A stretch of 64,000 nt of DNA from an uncultured Geobacteraceae bacterium (GCA_903876875.1 CAIRBT010000057.1:1-64000), one strand, 5' to 3'; positions 17,817-32,100 are shown, counted from the first letter of the stretch. The notes: generated by a model from the letters alone, not told the origin. Numbers and translations are program-made.

Positions 17817-18592
17817 TTTTTTACCTCTGCAGGCACCACTGAGTCGAGCCGTATTTCAAAGCGTCCTTCGGGAGTGGTAAACTTTACCCGATCATACTGA
17901 ATCTCAGAAATAGTTGCGCCTGTTACGACTCCGCCCTCTTTAAGGAGGAAACCATTGATGACCGCCCTCCGCGAGCCACGGTCATCCTGCCAGGCAATAC
18001 CGGACAGTTTGATCTCTGCCGGTGGTGGCACCGTCGGCGGAGGTGTCTTTTTACTAACCGTTTGTGATGGTACCTGTACAGGTACCGGCTTGGCCGTTTG
18101 AGGCTGCTTAAGCGGTTTTATCGGTTTTATCGGTTTTATCGGTTTAACCGGCTTTGCCTTTTTTTGAGTTTTTACTTCCACCGGCTGTTTTTTGCTACTC
18201 ACCGCCTGCACCGGTGTTTTTGGTGGGGGAGCAGCGGCTGTTACCGCCGGTGTCGGCGGCAGTATGACCGGCGGAGGTGCGACCAACGACGGGGTGAGTG
18301 GCACGACACTCCTGTCAACAGCCACCTGGTTTGCAACCGCCACTGACGAGACCGAGGAACGGGAGAGTGCTGATTGCCCCTTGAGCTTCCCTTTCATCAG
18401 ATACCAGATCACACCGGAAGCCACCAGCGTGACAGACAGCACGACAGCAGCAATTTTCATCACTGGCCGGGATTTCACGGGACGTGTACGCTCGTTGAAG
18501 AGTTCACCGGAGATATTAATTTTGCCATCAACCCGTTTTTTCCGGTTTTTTTCCTGCTCAATTTTTTTCAGGGCATCAAGGATATAACTCAT
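17813..18592 (-). CDS. GspB-like secretin-assembly protein
   Basis: The N-terminus MSYILDALKKIEQEKNRKK is the hallmark of GspB/ExeB-type proteins, followed by a single membrane helix near 46-66, a long Pro/Lys linker and a C-terminal domain (about 195-259: IKLSGIAWQDDRGSRRAVING) of the type II secretion GspB family. With the adjacent ExeA-type ATPase it probably helps to place a secretin in the outer membrane. The linker contains tandem Ile-Lys-Pro repeats encoded by 9-bp DNA repeats. No secretin gene is in the window. Confidence 0.75.
   Translation of the reverse strand: MSYILDALKKIEQEKNRKKRVDGKINISGELFNERTRPVKSRPVMKIAAVVLSVTLVASGVIWYLMKGKLKGQSALSRSSVSSVAVANQVAVDRSVVPLTPSLVAPPPVILPPTPAVTAAAPPPKTPVQAVSSKKQPVEVKTQKKAKPVKPIKPIKPIKPLKQPQTAKPVPVQVPSQTVSKKTPPPTVPPPAEIKLSGIAWQDDRGSRRAVINGFLLKEGGVVTGATISEIQYDRVKFTTPEGRFEIRLDSVVPAEVKK
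18113..18146. repeat. Tandem 9-bp repeat in the gspB-like gene
   Basis: Three perfect copies of CGGTTTTAT followed by a partial fourth. On the coding strand they encode Ile-Lys-Pro units of the linker. Changes in copy number would keep the reading frame. Confidence 0.85.
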
Positions 18593-18601
18593 AGGGTACG
18601 G

Positions 18602-19471
18602 TCACTTTCCTGAGAAAAAATGATTTAAAAGTCGAGACCAGAACCGACTGCGGTGCTCATCGCCATTAAGCTCTGCAATAACTTCTCCAACAATGCCAGG
18701 TGTCACATGAACCTGTTCCCGTGTCCATGCCATAATAAGTGCCTGTTCACAGGCTACGTTGATTAGGCGAGGAATGCCGTTGGAGAAGCGATAAATCCGC
18801 CGCATCGCTCCCGGGGTGAAGATGCCGGGAATTCTACTGCCTGATATGTGCAGACGATGATTAATGTACTGCTCCGTATCATCAAATGACATTGCCGTCA
18901 GCCGACAGCGCACGGTAATGCGCTGATTGAGCTGCCGCAGGTCATGGCGTCGAAGGATGCCATTCAGCTCCGGTTGACCGGCAAGTATGATCTGAATCAG
19001 CTTATCCCGCTCCGTTTCCAGGTTTGAAATCATCCGCACCTGTTCCAGCACTTCAGGTTCCAGATTCTGAGCCTCATCAATGACCAGCACCACCGTCTGT
19101 CCCTCACCGTTCCGCTCTATGAGGTAACTGTTGAGCTGGTGCAGATACCCGGCACGGTTCTGCTCTGCCGGGGGAGTTTCGATGCCATACTCGCGGCAGA
19201 TGGCAGCCAAAAGCTGTTCCCCCGACATGCAGGGGTTAAAGATCAGGGCACTGGTGTACTTCTCCGGGTCAAGCTGACCCAGCAAGGTGCGGAGCATGGT
19301 GGTTTTACCGGTACCAACCTCCCCCACCAGTGCGATAAACCCCGCGTGACTGTCTACGCCGTAGAGAAGCCGTGCAAAGGTTTCCCGGTGGGTCGTACTG
19401 AGAAAAACGAAATGCGGATTTGGCGTAATGGTAAATGGTTTTTCTGAGAAGCCAAAAAAGTCGCAGTACAT
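18602..19471 (-). CDS. ExeA/GspA-type AAA ATPase
   Basis: A 289 aa ATPase of the ExeA family, starting MYCDFFGFSEKPFTITPNPHF, which is diagnostic. Walker A is GEVGTGKTTMLRTLL (about 51-65) and Walker B is VVLVIDEAQNLEPE (about 126-139). The C-terminal part is shorter than in full GspA proteins, with no peptidoglycan-binding domain. It lies 9 bases upstream of the gspB-like gene and only 6 bases after argH, so the pair may be transcribed with argH. Confidence 0.85.
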   Translation of the reverse strand: MYCDFFGFSEKPFTITPNPHFVFLSTTHRETFARLLYGVDSHAGFIALVGEVGTGKTTMLRTLLGQLDPEKYTSALIFNPCMSGEQLLAAICREYGIETPPAEQNRAGYLHQLNSYLIERNGEGQTVVLVIDEAQNLEPEVLEQVRMISNLETERDKLIQIILAGQPELNGILRRHDLRQLNQRITVRCRLTAMSFDDTEQYINHRLHISGSRIPGIFTPGAMRRIYRFSNGIPRLINVACEQALIMAWTREQVHVTPGIVGEVIAELNGDEHRSRFWSRLLNHFFSGK

Positions 19472-19477
19472 CCCGAC

Positions 19478-20854
19478 TCAGTTTCCAGCCCGAACCGTAT
19501 TAATTTCATCCTCTATCCGTTGCCGTGCCGTACCACCCGGCACATTTCTGGCGTTGACACTCGCCTCCACCGTACAGCATTCAAAGATATCCCGCTCAAT
19601 CCTCCCGGAAAACAGCTGCCATTCGGTCAAGGAGAGTTCGGACAGATCCATCTGGTTTTCGACACAATAGGCAACCGCCTTACCAACCACCTCATGGGCA
19701 TCACGGAACGGCAGCCCTTTGCGGACTAAATAATCGGCAACGTCGGTGGCCGTCGAAAAGCCCTGTCCGGCCGCCCGTGCCATACTGCCCCGGTTAACCC
19801 GCATTTCCCGGATCATGTCAGCAAAAATCTTCAGGCACCCCTTGACCGTATCTATGGTGTCAAAAAGTGGTTCCTTATCTTCCTGCATATCCTTGTTGTA
19901 GGCAAGGGGAAGTGCCTTCATGGTTGTCAAGAGTGCCATGAGATTACCATAGACCCGCCCGGTCTTACCCCGCACCAGTTCGGGCACATCGGGGTTCTTC
20001 TTCTGGGGCATGATGGAAGAACCGGTGCAAAAGCCATCGGACAGCTCGATAAACTGGAAGGCACTGGTAGACCAGATAATCAGCTCTTCAGAAAAACGTG
20101 ACAGATGCATCATCAAGATGGAGGCGTTACCCAGAAACTCCAGGGCAAAGTCCCGGTCAGATACCGCATCGAGGGAGTTACGGGTAATGGCGGGAAAGTC
20201 CAGCTGTTCAGCCACATACTCACGATCAATGGGGAAGGTTGTGCCGGCCAGTGCCCCTGCACCAAGGGGAAGCACATTAATCCGCTTGAGACTGTCATCC
20301 AGACGCCCCTTGTCCCGTTTGAACATCTCCACATAGGCCATCAGATGATGGGCGAACAGGATCGGCTGGGCGGTTTGCAGGTGGGTGAAACCGGGCATAT
20401 AGGTATCCAGGTTATCTTCCGCCTGCGTCAGCAGAGCGTCAATCAACAGGTCAAGATAGGTGGTGATGGCAACCACCTCATCACGCAGGTAGAGCCGGAT
20501 ATCCAGTGCCACCTGATCATTACGGGAGCGACCGGTATGGAGCCGTTTGCCCGCTTCACCGATGGCCGCCGAAAGCCGGGACTCGATATTCATGTGGATA
20601 TCTTCAAGGGCTATGGAGAAATCGAAGTGCCCCGCCTCAATCTGTTCCAGAATACCATGGAGACCATGGACGATCTGCTCAACATCCTCAAGGGGGATGA
20701 TCCCCTGCTTCCCCAGCATCCGGGCATGGGCAACGGAACCGCGAATATCCTGGTGATAGAGCCGCTTATCAAAATCTATGGAAGCGGTGAATTCTTCGAC
20801 AAATTTATCGGTAGGCTGGGTAAAACGTCCACCCCACAGTTTATCTTTTGACAT
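19478..20854 (-). CDS. argH: Argininosuccinate lyase
   Basis: The last enzyme of arginine synthesis; it splits argininosuccinate into arginine and fumarate. The 458 aa protein carries the fumarase-superfamily signature [12 protein letters not shown] and the N-terminal [18 protein letters not shown]. The ATG at 20854 (MSKDKLWGG) is chosen over the track start 18 codons earlier because it begins at the conserved N-terminus and has AAGGA upstream. A terminator separates it from argG. Confidence 0.96.
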   Translation of the reverse strand: MSKDKLWGGRFTQPTDKFVEEFTASIDFDKRLYHQDIRGSVAHARMLGKQGIIPLEDVEQIVHGLHGILEQIEAGHFDFSIALEDIHMNIESRLSAAIGEAGKRLHTGRSRNDQVALDIRLYLRDEVVAITTYLDLLIDALLTQAEDNLDTYMPGFTHLQTAQPILFAHHLMAYVEMFKRDKGRLDDSLKRINVLPLGAGALAGTTFPIDREYVAEQLDFPAITRNSLDAVSDRDFALEFLGNASILMMHLSRFSEELIIWSTSAFQFIELSDGFCTGSSIMPQKKNPDVPELVRGKTGRVYGNLMALLTTMKALPLAYNKDMQEDKEPLFDTIDTVKGCLKIFADMIREMRVNRGSMARAAGQGFSTATDVADYLVRKGLPFRDAHEVVGKAVAYCVENQMDLSELSLTEWQLFSGRIERDIFECCTVEASVNARNVPGGTARQRIEDEINTVRAGN

Positions 20855-20890
20855 GGCAGTGATTTCCTTCATGGAGAATAAATAGGTGTT

Positions 20891-20925
20891 AAAAAAGAGA
20901 GGGAGCACGTTGGTATGGTGCTCCC
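20891..20925 (-). terminator. Rho-independent terminator between argG and argH
   Basis: On the minus strand GGGAGCAC pairs with GTGCTCCC around a nine-base loop, and TCTCTTTTTT follows. It lies after argG and before argH, so part of the transcript probably ends here. Confidence 0.75.
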
Positions 20926-20948
20926 CCGCTTGAACTATTGAAATGCCA

Positions 20949-22169
20949 CTATTTCCGATTTGACTCCATCAGGGAGCGGATCCGCAAACGGAGCGAGTTG
21001 ATTTTGATAAAACCTTCTGCATCGGCCTGATTGAAGACCTGATCCTTCTCAAAGGTGGCAAAATCAAGGTTGAACAACGAATCTGTTTCTGATTTACGAC
21101 CAACGGTGCGGCAGTGCCCCTTGTACAGCTTGACACGTGCCACGCCATTGACACATTTCTGTGAATCATCGATCAGCGTTTGCAGCATCAACCGCTCTGG
21201 CGAGAACCAGTAACCGGCATAAACCTGCCAGGCGTATTGCGGAATCAGGCCGTCACGGATCCGCATCACTTCACGGTCCATGGTGATCTGCTCCACGGCG
21301 GAATGGGCTTCCCGTAGGATAGTGCCCCCCGGGGTTTCGTACACGCCCCGTGACTTCATGCCAACAGAACGGTTTTCAAGCAGATCGACTCGACCGACAC
21401 CATGGAGGCCACCGATGGTGTTGAGATGGGCCAGCAACTCTGCCGGTGTCATGGCGACGCCGTCAACCGCCACCGCATTGCCGTTGCGGAATTCGATTTC
21501 CACATACTGTGGTTTATTGGGTGCCTTTTCCGGCGGACGGGTCAGCACGTACATCTCTTCCGGTGCTTCGGCCCAGGTATCCTCCAGAATGCCCCCTTCA
21601 AAAGAGATGTGCAGCATGTTGCGATCGGAAGACCAGGGGCGTTTTTTGGTGACAGGGATTGGAATACCGTTTTTCTTGGCATAGGCAACCAGTGCCTGAC
21701 GGCTGTTAAGGTTCCATTCACGCCAGGGGGCCACCACTTTGATGGCAGGATTGAAGTGATAATAGGCCAGTTCGAAACGCACCTGATCGTTCCCTTTACC
21801 GGTGGCACCATGGGAAACGGCGTCGCACTGTTCGGCAGCAGCTATCTCCATCTGCCGTTTGGCGATCAGCGGACGGGCGATGGAGGTGCCGAGCAGGTAA
21901 TGCCCTTCATAGATGGCATTGGCACGGAACATGGGATAGACAAAATCACGGACAAATTCTTCGCGCAGATCATCAATGTAGACTTTGTCGGCACCGGTTG
22001 CCAGAGCCTTTTCACGTACCGGATCGAGTTCATCCCCCTGACCAAGGTCGGCCGAAAAAGCGACGACCTTGCAGCCATACTCGTTTTTCAGCCATTTCAG
22101 GATAATTGAGGTGTCCAGTCCACCGGAGTAGGCAAGGACAATATTCTGGATTTCTGTTTTTTTTGCCAT
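20949..22169 (-). CDS. argG: Argininosuccinate synthase
   Basis: Joins citrulline and aspartate using ATP. The N-terminal pyrophosphatase-loop motif is [17 protein letters not shown] (about 12-28), and the conserved [13 protein letters not shown] (about 118-130) and GVYETPGGT blocks are present. The 406 aa length is standard. It follows argF by 27 bases. Confidence 0.97.
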   Translation of the reverse strand: MAKKTEIQNIVLAYSGGLDTSIILKWLKNEYGCKVVAFSADLGQGDELDPVREKALATGADKVYIDDLREEFVRDFVYPMFRANAIYEGHYLLGTSIARPLIAKRQMEIAAAEQCDAVSHGATGKGNDQVRFELAYYHFNPAIKVVAPWREWNLNSRQALVAYAKKNGIPIPVTKKRPWSSDRNMLHISFEGGILEDTWAEAPEEMYVLTRPPEKAPNKPQYVEIEFRNGNAVAVDGVAMTPAELLAHLNTIGGLHGVGRVDLLENRSVGMKSRGVYETPGGTILREAHSAVEQITMDREVMRIRDGLIPQYAWQVYAGYWFSPERLMLQTLIDDSQKCVNGVARVKLYKGHCRTVGRKSETDSLFNLDFATFEKDQVFNQADAEGFIKINSLRLRIRSLMESNRK

Positions 22170-22196
22170 CTGAGTGTCTCCTTTAATGTACCGTTT

Positions 22197-23108
22197 TTAT
22201 TTTAGTAAGGTAGCCATTATGGCCTTTTGAATATGCAGCCGGTTCTCCGCTTCATCCCACACCACCGAATGGTTCCCTTCGATAACCGAATCGGAGATTT
22301 CCTCTCCCCGATGGGCCGGCAGACAGTGGAGTACGATGGCGTCCGGCTTTGCCAGGGACAACAGTTCATCGTCAAGACAGAAGCCAACAAAGGCTTTTTC
22401 CCGTTCCTTCTGTTCACTCTCCTGCCCCATACTGGCCCAGACGTCGGTATTGATAACATCGGCTCCGGCAACCGCCTCCCGGGGGTCGGTGGTCAGGATA
22501 ATACGCCACGGTGCCTTTGCCCGTGCCCAGGCGAGCACCGCTTCATCCGGTTCGTAGCCGGTGGGACAGGCCAGTCTCAGTTCAAAGTCACAGATGGCAG
22601 CCGCCTCAATCCAGGTATTGGCCATATTATTGCCATCGCCAATCCAGGCAAAGGTCTGACCGGCGTAACTCCCCCTATGCTCAATCACCGTCTGGAGATC
22701 GGCCATTATCTGACAGGGATGGAACAGATCGGTCAAGCCGTTAATAACCGGAATTGATGAATAACGTGCGAACTCATCAACGATCTCCTGGCCGAAGGTG
22801 CGGATCATGACCCCGTCACAATAGCGGGACATAACCCGTGCACTGTCCTTAATCGGCTCTCCCCTGCCCATTTGGGAGGTGCCGGACGAAAGAAACAGTC
22901 CATGTCCCCCCAACTGAAACACCCCGACCTCAAAAGAGATTCTGGTACGTGTCGATGCCTTTTCAAATATCAGTGCCACCGTTTTGCCTTCCAGCAACCG
23001 GTGGGCTATGCCCTGTTTCTGCTTTACCTTCAGATCATGAGCCAGTGCCAGAAGCGCGTCCAGCTCCTCTTTGCTGTAGTCATGTAATGCCAAAAAATGT
23101 CGTGTCAT
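22197..23108 (-). CDS. argF: Ornithine carbamoyltransferase
   Basis: Makes citrulline from ornithine and carbamoyl phosphate. The 303 aa protein has the carbamoyl-phosphate motif STRTR (within KASTRTRISFEVG), FHPCQIMADLQT, the ornithine-loop DVWASMGQE and the catalytic HCLPAHRGEEI. The start codon abuts the stop of argD. Confidence 0.97.
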   Translation of the reverse strand: MTRHFLALHDYSKEELDALLALAHDLKVKQKQGIAHRLLEGKTVALIFEKASTRTRISFEVGVFQLGGHGLFLSSGTSQMGRGEPIKDSARVMSRYCDGVMIRTFGQEIVDEFARYSSIPVINGLTDLFHPCQIMADLQTVIEHRGSYAGQTFAWIGDGNNMANTWIEAAAICDFELRLACPTGYEPDEAVLAWARAKAPWRIILTTDPREAVAGADVINTDVWASMGQESEQKEREKAFVGFCLDDELLSLAKPDAIVLHCLPAHRGEEISDSVIEGNHSVVWDEAENRLHIQKAIMATLLK

Positions 23109-26339
<3,231 letters not shown>

Positions 26340-26389
26340 ACCTGACTCCGAACGGCACTAGAATTTTCCCTGGGCGGCCTGCCAAGCCA

Positions 26390-29026
26390 CTACCGTGAAC
26401 CGAGAATACCGGCAACCGCCGCCAATGCGGCAGCCAACTGACCCGGGTTACTCCCCCCCGCCTGGGCCAATTCCGGTTTTCCACCACCACTTCCCCCCAC
26501 AAGGGGAGCTATCTGCTTGACTATGTCACCCGCTTTGATGGTACCGATCAGATCACGGGTAACCGCCACCAGCAGATTCGCCTTGCCGCCGATGGCCGCC
26601 CCCAGAACAATAACCCCGGAACCGATACCATCTTTCAGCGTATCTGACAAGTCACGGAGTGACTTGATATCTTCAACCGTCACTTCTACCGCCAGCAACC
26701 TTACCCCCTGCACCTCAACCACCTGGGAAAGAAGGTCACCTGATGCGGCGGCATTCAGCTTGGCCTGCAACAGTTCTATTTCACGGTGCAGCTCCTTCTG
26801 GCGCAGCAACAGTTTTTCCAGCCGGTCAGCGGAATTGCCCGCATCGGTTTTCAGCAGGGCGGCAATTTCCTTCCGTTCATCCTCCATCTGCTGGACAAAA
26901 TCAAGGGCACCAAAACCGGTCAATGCTTCAATTCGCCGCACTCCGGCCGCAATACCCGCTTCGGAAACAATTTTGAAGAGCCCGATGTCCCCCGCCGATC
27001 TGACATGGGTACCGCCACAGAGTTCCATGCTGACCTCACCAACCCGTACCACCCGCACCGAATCGCCGTATTTCTCGTCAAACAGGGCAGTGGCTCCCGC
27101 CTCTATCGCCTCGGCAATGTTCATTTCACGGGTAATTACCTGATCGTTGGCAAGTACGAAGCCGTTCACAATCGTCTCAACCTGGCGCAGTTCTCCATCG
27201 GTCATAGCAGAAAAATGGGTGAAGTCAAAGCGAAGACGCTCCACGGACACCAGCGAACCGGCCTGTTTGACATGTTCGCCCAGCACCTGACGCAAAGCGG
27301 TTTGCAGCAGATGGGTTGCGGTATGGTTGCGACAGGTGGCAGCACGCTCACGGCACGCCACCTTTAAATCGGCAGCATCCCCAACGGTAATAACCCCTTC
27401 CTTTACCACCGCATGGTGGACGATCAGATCCGTAAAGGGACGACTGGCCGTCATGACCTCCAGGTGGGCATGACCTGACGATATTGTGCCACTGTCCCCC
27501 TTCTGACCACCGGAATCGCCGTAGAACGGGGTGCGTTCCGTAATAAGCGCGACCGTATCCCCCCCCTGGGCCGAAGCAACTGAAACACCATTGCGCAGGA
27601 TCGCCAGCACCGGCGCATACACAGCACTTTCATCGTACCCCACAAAACTACTCCGGATGCCGCTGCTATGCAGCTCCTTGTAGACCTGCTCAATCCCCGC
27701 TTCCCCCGATCCTTTCCAGTGTTCCCGCGCCTGAGCCCGCTGCCGCTCCATGCAGAGTTCAAAACCGGTTTCGTCGATGGTGAACCCCTCCGCTTCAACA
27801 ATATCGGCGGTCAGGTCGATGGGAAAACCGTACGTATCGTACAATTTGAAGAGGATGTCACCCGGAATGACCGTATGACCGGCACCCCGCAAGATTGCCA
27901 CCTCATCGTTCAAAATGGCCAGACCACGGTCAAGGGTTTCGGCAAAGCGTTGTTCCTCGGCCAACACAACCTTTTTGATATAGACTTCCCGCTCATGGAG
28001 CTCCGGATAGGCATCACCCATGGCGTCCCGCACGGCATCCACCATATTGTACAGCATCGGTTCGCCGCAGCCGAGCATTTTGGCGTGACGGGCCGCCCGC
28101 CGCATAATGCGTCGCAGCACGTAGCCCCGCCCTTCGTTGGAAGGGAGCGCACCGTCGCAAATCAGAAAGGTAACCGCCCGGGCATGGTCGGCAATAACCC
28201 GCATCGATACGTTATCCTTGTCATCCTGCCCGTATTTTTTGCCGGTCAACCGTTCGATGTGGCGAATGATGGTCTGGAGAATGTCGATATCATAATTGGT
28301 GCTGACCCCCTGCATGACCGCAGAGATCCGCTCGAGCCCCATGCCGGTATCGACGGCAGGTTTCGGGAGCGGCGTCAGTGTACCATCGCTGGAGCGATCA
28401 AACTGCATGAAGACGTTGTTCCAGATTTCCATATAGCGGTCACAATCGCACCCCACGGCGCATTCCGGGCTATCACAGCCAACGGCACTCCCCTGATCGT
28501 AGAAGATTTCACTGCAGGGACCGCAGGGACCGGTGTCCCCCATGGACCAGAAGTTATCCTTCTCGCCGAAACGAAAAATCCGTTCACGGGGAACCCCTTC
28601 CTGAATATGCCAGATATCCGCTGCCTCATCATCTTCGTTGTAAACCGTCACATAGAGCCGATTTTTGTCCAGCTTTAGTTCTTTAGTCAGAAATTCCCAG
28701 GCGTAGGCAATGGCCTCTTTCTTAAAATAATCACCAAAGGAAAAGTTACCGAGCATTTCAAAAAACGTATGATGGCGTGCAGTTCGACCGACATTTTCAA
28801 GATCGTTATGTTTGCCACCGGCACGGACACATTTCTGGGAACTGGCCGCCCGGTAATAACCACGATCCTCAAGGCCAAGAAAGCAATCCTTGAACTGGTT
28901 CATACCGGCGTTGGCAAACATCAGGGTGGGGTCGTTCTTGGGAAGAATGCCGGAGCTGGCAACAATCGTGTGACCACGCTCTGCAAAATAGCTGAGAAAA
29001 CGTGCGCGAATTTCAGTACCTGTCAT
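26390..29026 (-). CDS. alaS: Alanyl-tRNA synthetase
   Basis: Charges tRNA-Ala. The 878 aa protein has the class II core ([48 protein letters not shown]), the editing domain with [16 protein letters not shown] and CGGTHV, and the C-terminal DHHA1-like domain ending [18 protein letters not shown]. Length and order are standard. It lies in the chain recA-pilT-recX-alaS. Confidence 0.98.
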   Translation of the reverse strand: MTGTEIRARFLSYFAERGHTIVASSGILPKNDPTLMFANAGMNQFKDCFLGLEDRGYYRAASSQKCVRAGGKHNDLENVGRTARHHTFFEMLGNFSFGDYFKKEAIAYAWEFLTKELKLDKNRLYVTVYNEDDEAADIWHIQEGVPRERIFRFGEKDNFWSMGDTGPCGPCSEIFYDQGSAVGCDSPECAVGCDCDRYMEIWNNVFMQFDRSSDGTLTPLPKPAVDTGMGLERISAVMQGVSTNYDIDILQTIIRHIERLTGKKYGQDDKDNVSMRVIADHARAVTFLICDGALPSNEGRGYVLRRIMRRAARHAKMLGCGEPMLYNMVDAVRDAMGDAYPELHEREVYIKKVVLAEEQRFAETLDRGLAILNDEVAILRGAGHTVIPGDILFKLYDTYGFPIDLTADIVEAEGFTIDETGFELCMERQRAQAREHWKGSGEAGIEQVYKELHSSGIRSSFVGYDESAVYAPVLAILRNGVSVASAQGGDTVALITERTPFYGDSGGQKGDSGTISSGHAHLEVMTASRPFTDLIVHHAVVKEGVITVGDAADLKVACRERAATCRNHTATHLLQTALRQVLGEHVKQAGSLVSVERLRFDFTHFSAMTDGELRQVETIVNGFVLANDQVITREMNIAEAIEAGATALFDEKYGDSVRVVRVGEVSMELCGGTHVRSAGDIGLFKIVSEAGIAAGVRRIEALTGFGALDFVQQMEDERKEIAALLKTDAGNSADRLEKLLLRQKELHREIELLQAKLNAAASGDLLSQVVEVQGVRLLAVEVTVEDIKSLRDLSDTLKDGIGSGVIVLGAAIGGKANLLVAVTRDLIGTIKAGDIVKQIAPLVGGSGGGKPELAQAGGSNPGQLAAALAAVAGILGSR

Positions 29027-29062
29027 GATGTCCTCATTATAGTGTAATAATTACAGAAAAGT

Positions 29063-29569
29063 TCAGAACTGCTCTTCAGCTTTCAATACCTGCAGTATGG
29101 CGACAAAGCCGAAACCACGGCGCTGCAAATAACCGATAACCCGCTGCCGTTCACGAGGGGAGGCCTGTGAATACGTAAATCCGGGATATCGCCGTTCAAC
29201 CAAAGCTTTCACCTCGGGAATTTCGTCATATGCCACAAGAAGTGGCGCCAACGTTTCCTGCACCAACTCGCTCTCAAAGCCCCGCTTCTGCATCTCAATG
29301 CGCAGCCTGGCACCGCAAAAACGCCCCGAAGAGAGGGCTGATTCGGCAAAGCGCCCCGCATATCGGGCGTCATCAAGCCACCCTTCCCGCTGCAATCGGG
29401 AGATAATTTCTTCACAATCCCCCGAAACCACACCCCACCCCGCCAACTTTTTCCGCAGACGAGCCGCCGTATAATCCCGACCGGTCATCAGTCGTAGGGC
29501 ATAGGCATACGCCTGCTCAACGGTTCTTGCCTCAGTATCGTTCGATTTCAAGCTTTTCCGTTTCCCCAT
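29063..29569 (-). CDS. recX: RecX regulatory protein
   Basis: A small helical protein that modulates RecA filaments. Features are YALRLMTGRDYTAARLRKKLAGWG, REGWLDDARYAGRFAESALSSGRFCGARL and the C-terminal RQRVIGYLQRRGFGF, all repeats of the RecX three-helix pattern. The track starts at 29647; the ATG at 29569 (MGKRKSLK) gives about 168 aa, near the family norm, although neither has a clear ribosome site. Either way it overlaps the pilT end by at least 38 bases. Confidence 0.88.
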   Translation of the reverse strand: MGKRKSLKSNDTEARTVEQAYAYALRLMTGRDYTAARLRKKLAGWGVVSGDCEEIISRLQREGWLDDARYAGRFAESALSSGRFCGARLRIEMQKRGFESELVQETLAPLLVAYDEIPEVKALVERRYPGFTYSQASPRERQRVIGYLQRRGFGFVAILQVLKAEEQF

Positions 29570-30683
29570 CGGCGGACTTATTTTCAAACCCTTCCCACGA
29601 AGCATCGGAGGTTGATGATATACCGGAGACCTTGAGGGCAAAATCATCCGGATTCGAACTTTGGCGGATCGCCTCTTCGTAGGTGATCAACTTACCGGTA
29701 TACAGCTTCATCAACGACTGATCAAAGGTTTGCATGCCATAGGTCACAAAGCCGTGGGCAATGGCATCAGTAATCATCTTGGTTTTTTCACTATCGTCAA
29801 TACACTCCCTGACCCGGGCTGAGGCCAGTAGCACCTCTACCGCCGGCACCCGCCCCTTGCCATCGGACTTCGGTACCAGGCGCTGGGAAATCACCGCCTT
29901 GACAATACTGGACAGTTGCATCCGCACCTGACGCTGATGGTAGGGAGGAAACACACCGATGATTCGATTGATGGTCTCCGCAGCATCCATGGTATGGAGG
30001 GTAGACATGACCAGATGGCCGGTTTCTGCTGCGGTCATGGCCGTTTCAATGGTCTCCAGATCCCGCATTTCCCCCACCAGAATAACATCCGGATCCTGCC
30101 GCAGGGCACCCTTCAGAGCCATCGAAAAGGTGGGGGTATCCGTACCGACCTCCCGTTGGCTGATAATACTCTTGTTATCACGGTGCAGGAATTCCACCGG
30201 ATCTTCAATGGTAACAATATTACAGGTACGTTGACTGTTGATGTAGTCAATCATGGCCGCAAGGGTGCTCGATTTCCCCGAACCGGTGGTACCGGTCACC
30301 AGAATGAGCCCCCGCTCTTCCCGACAGATTTTCTGCATGACCGGCGGTAGATTCAGCCCCTCAAGGGTTGGAATCACGATGGCGATGGAGCGGAATACCA
30401 TGGCCACCGTGCCCCGCTGCCGATAAACACTGACCCTGAACCGGCCAAGCCCTGCTATTGAATAGGCAAGATCAACTTCGTAGTTCTCTTCAAACAGGCG
30501 TCGCTGACGCTCGTTCATGAGCCCCAGTGCGGTGTTTGAAACAAACTCTGCCGTCAAACGGGGTGCATTGGGAATTGGATGCAGACGCCCATCAATCCGG
30601 ACAATAGGGGGCAGACCCGTTTTGATATGGATATCTGAGCCCTTGGCTTTAAAGGCAATGGCTAATATTTCATTCAATTCCAC
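29532..30683 (-). CDS. pilT: PilT-family type IV pilus retraction ATPase
   Basis: A cytoplasmic hexameric ATPase that drives pilus retraction. The 383 aa protein has the N-terminal PAS-like region (KGSDIHIKTGLPPIVRIDG), Walker A GTTGSGKSSTLAAMIDYIN, the Asp/His boxes, Walker B-region DPDVILVGEMRD and the AIRGF-like GLMNERQRRLFEENYEVDLAYS. The C-terminus is extended by about 30 residues after the AEEAIRQSSNPDDF-like segment. It lies between recA and recX, away from other pilus genes, and may be one of several paralogues. Confidence 0.92.
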   Translation of the reverse strand: MELNEILAIAFKAKGSDIHIKTGLPPIVRIDGRLHPIPNAPRLTAEFVSNTALGLMNERQRRLFEENYEVDLAYSIAGLGRFRVSVYRQRGTVAMVFRSIAIVIPTLEGLNLPPVMQKICREERGLILVTGTTGSGKSSTLAAMIDYINSQRTCNIVTIEDPVEFLHRDNKSIISQREVGTDTPTFSMALKGALRQDPDVILVGEMRDLETIETAMTAAETGHLVMSTLHTMDAAETINRIIGVFPPYHQRQVRMQLSSIVKAVISQRLVPKSDGKGRVPAVEVLLASARVRECIDDSEKTKMITDAIAHGFVTYGMQTFDQSLMKLYTGKLITYEEAIRQSSNPDDFALKVSGISSTSDASWEGFENKSADGETEKLEIERY

Positions 30684-30699
30684 GGCGCACCTCCGGTTA

Positions 30700-31728
30700 T
30701 CAGGCGGCTGTCTCGGCGACCGGCACCGGCTTCAGAAGTGCCATCAATTTAATTTCCAGTTCGGCAAGCACCTCGGGATGCTCGGTCAACCAGGTGCGGG
30801 AATTCTCACGTCCCTGACCGATACGCTCCTTACCGTAGGAGTACCAGGCACCACTCTTCTCAACGATATTCTTATCAACCGCCAGATCGAGCACATCGCC
30901 GGTGCGTGAAATTCCTTCACCGTAGAGGATATCGAATTCAACCTCTTTGAACGGTGGTGCCACCTTATTCTTTACCACCTTGACCCTGGTACGGGAGCCA
31001 ATAATCTGATCCCCCTGCTTCAATGTGGCAATTTTACGAATATCCATACGAACCGAGGCGTAAAACTTCAGTGCGTTACCACCGGTGGTGGTTTCCGGAT
31101 TACCGAACATAACGCCGATTTTCATTCGGATCTGGTTAATGAAAATAACACAGCAGTTGGATTTACTGATGATACCGGTCAGCTTCCGAAGTGCCTGTGA
31201 CATGAGTCGAGCCTGAAGTCCCATGTGGGAATCTCCCATGTCACCCTCTATTTCCGCCTTGGGAACCAGTGCGGCGACCGAGTCAACAACCAGTACATCA
31301 ATGGCACCACTCCGCACCAGGGTTTCAGCTATTTCCAATGCCTGTTCACCGGTATCGGGCTGGGATACCAGCAGGTCATCGGTTTTAACACCCAGTTTAC
31401 GGGCATAGCCGATATCAAGGGCATGCTCGGCATCGACAAACGCGGCAATCCCGCCGGTTTTCTGTGCTTCTGCCACGATATGGAGCGCAAGGGTCGTCTT
31501 TCCGGAAGATTCCGGGCCATACACTTCAATAACCCTGCCCCGAGGCACCCCGCCGACCCCCAGTGCCATATCAAGGGAGATGGAACCGGTGGAAATGGCC
31601 TCAACCCCCGGTAGAGCCTCATCATTACCGAGCCGCATGATGGCACCCTTGCCAAACTGTTTCTCAATCTGGCTCAGAGCCAGATCAATCGCCTTATTTT
31701 TCTCGATCATGTTGTTCTTCTCAGCCAT
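30700..31728 (-). CDS. recA: RecA recombinase
   Basis: The strand-exchange protein and SOS co-protease. The 342 aa sequence has Walker [21 protein letters not shown] near residue 70, [21 protein letters not shown], the DNA-binding loop region and [21 protein letters not shown]. The ribosome site GGAGAACC precedes the ATG. An imperfect palindrome lies about 80 bases upstream; no canonical LexA site was recognised. Confidence 0.98.
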   Translation of the reverse strand: MAEKNNMIEKNKAIDLALSQIEKQFGKGAIMRLGNDEALPGVEAISTGSISLDMALGVGGVPRGRVIEVYGPESSGKTTLALHIVAEAQKTGGIAAFVDAEHALDIGYARKLGVKTDDLLVSQPDTGEQALEIAETLVRSGAIDVLVVDSVAALVPKAEIEGDMGDSHMGLQARLMSQALRKLTGIISKSNCCVIFINQIRMKIGVMFGNPETTTGGNALKFYASVRMDIRKIATLKQGDQIIGSRTRVKVVKNKVAPPFKEVEFDILYGEGISRTGDVLDLAVDKNIVEKSGAWYSYGKERIGQGRENSRTWLTEHPEVLAELEIKLMALLKPVPVAETAA

Positions 31729-31807
31729 TTGTATGGTTCTCCTGAAGGTGGGGTAGCTTGAATGTCGATATAAACACGTTAAAATAACATACTCAGCAGA
31801 AGCATCG

Positions 31808-31824
31808 CAAGGATTTATCCCTTG
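31808..31824. promoter_or_regulatory. Imperfect palindrome upstream of recA
   Basis: CAAGG and CCTTG arms flank a seven-base centre, about 80 bases before the recA start. The form is that of an operator; it could bind an SOS repressor, but it does not match a LexA box known to me. Confidence 0.25.
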
Positions 31825-31947
31825 AAAATAAATTGGTATGGAATCAACTCCTTTGGCACAGGAAGCACAACGATGAGTAGATGGGGGGTGAGAGGGAGAA
31901 GTTGATAAGAAGAATCTATGTTCTTTCCATTGTTTGCTGTAATGGCA

Positions 31948-32061
31948 TTACCGGTAGACTTCTTTGCGGTGGGCAACACGAATGACGGTAACGATATAAA
32001 ATCGTCTCACGCAACACCGCACGACGCTACGACAAAACAGTATAAAATGAGGTGGCTGTTT
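31948..32061 (-). pseudogene. RelE/ParE-like toxin gene remnant (C-terminal end only)
   Basis: The minus strand reads RRFYIVTVIRVAHRKEVYR and then a stop at 31948. The ending is that of RelE-superfamily toxins. The frame is open for only 37 codons, closed upstream by a TAA at 32062, with no start codon, ribosome site or antitoxin gene nearby. It looks like the decayed 3' end of a toxin-antitoxin module. The family call rests on a short motif. Confidence 0.45.
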
Positions 32062-32070
32062 TTACTGTTT

Positions 32071-32100
32071 TTGTTTTAAATTATTTATGATATGTATAAA
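32071..32100 (+). promoter_or_regulatory. Possible promoter of the chemotaxis receptor gene
   Basis: TTGTTT at 32071 is followed after 18 bases by TATAAA at 32095, about 50 bases before the start codon, within AT-rich DNA. Confidence 0.35.

Noticed and set aside
27668-28678. A 336-codon plus-strand ORF opposite alaS
   Set aside because: alaS is unmistakable across the whole stretch; the antisense product is rich in His and Gly and has no domain.
31808-31824. LexA (SOS) box upstream of recA
   Set aside because: The palindrome does not match an SOS box known to me; I list it only as an unassigned palindrome.
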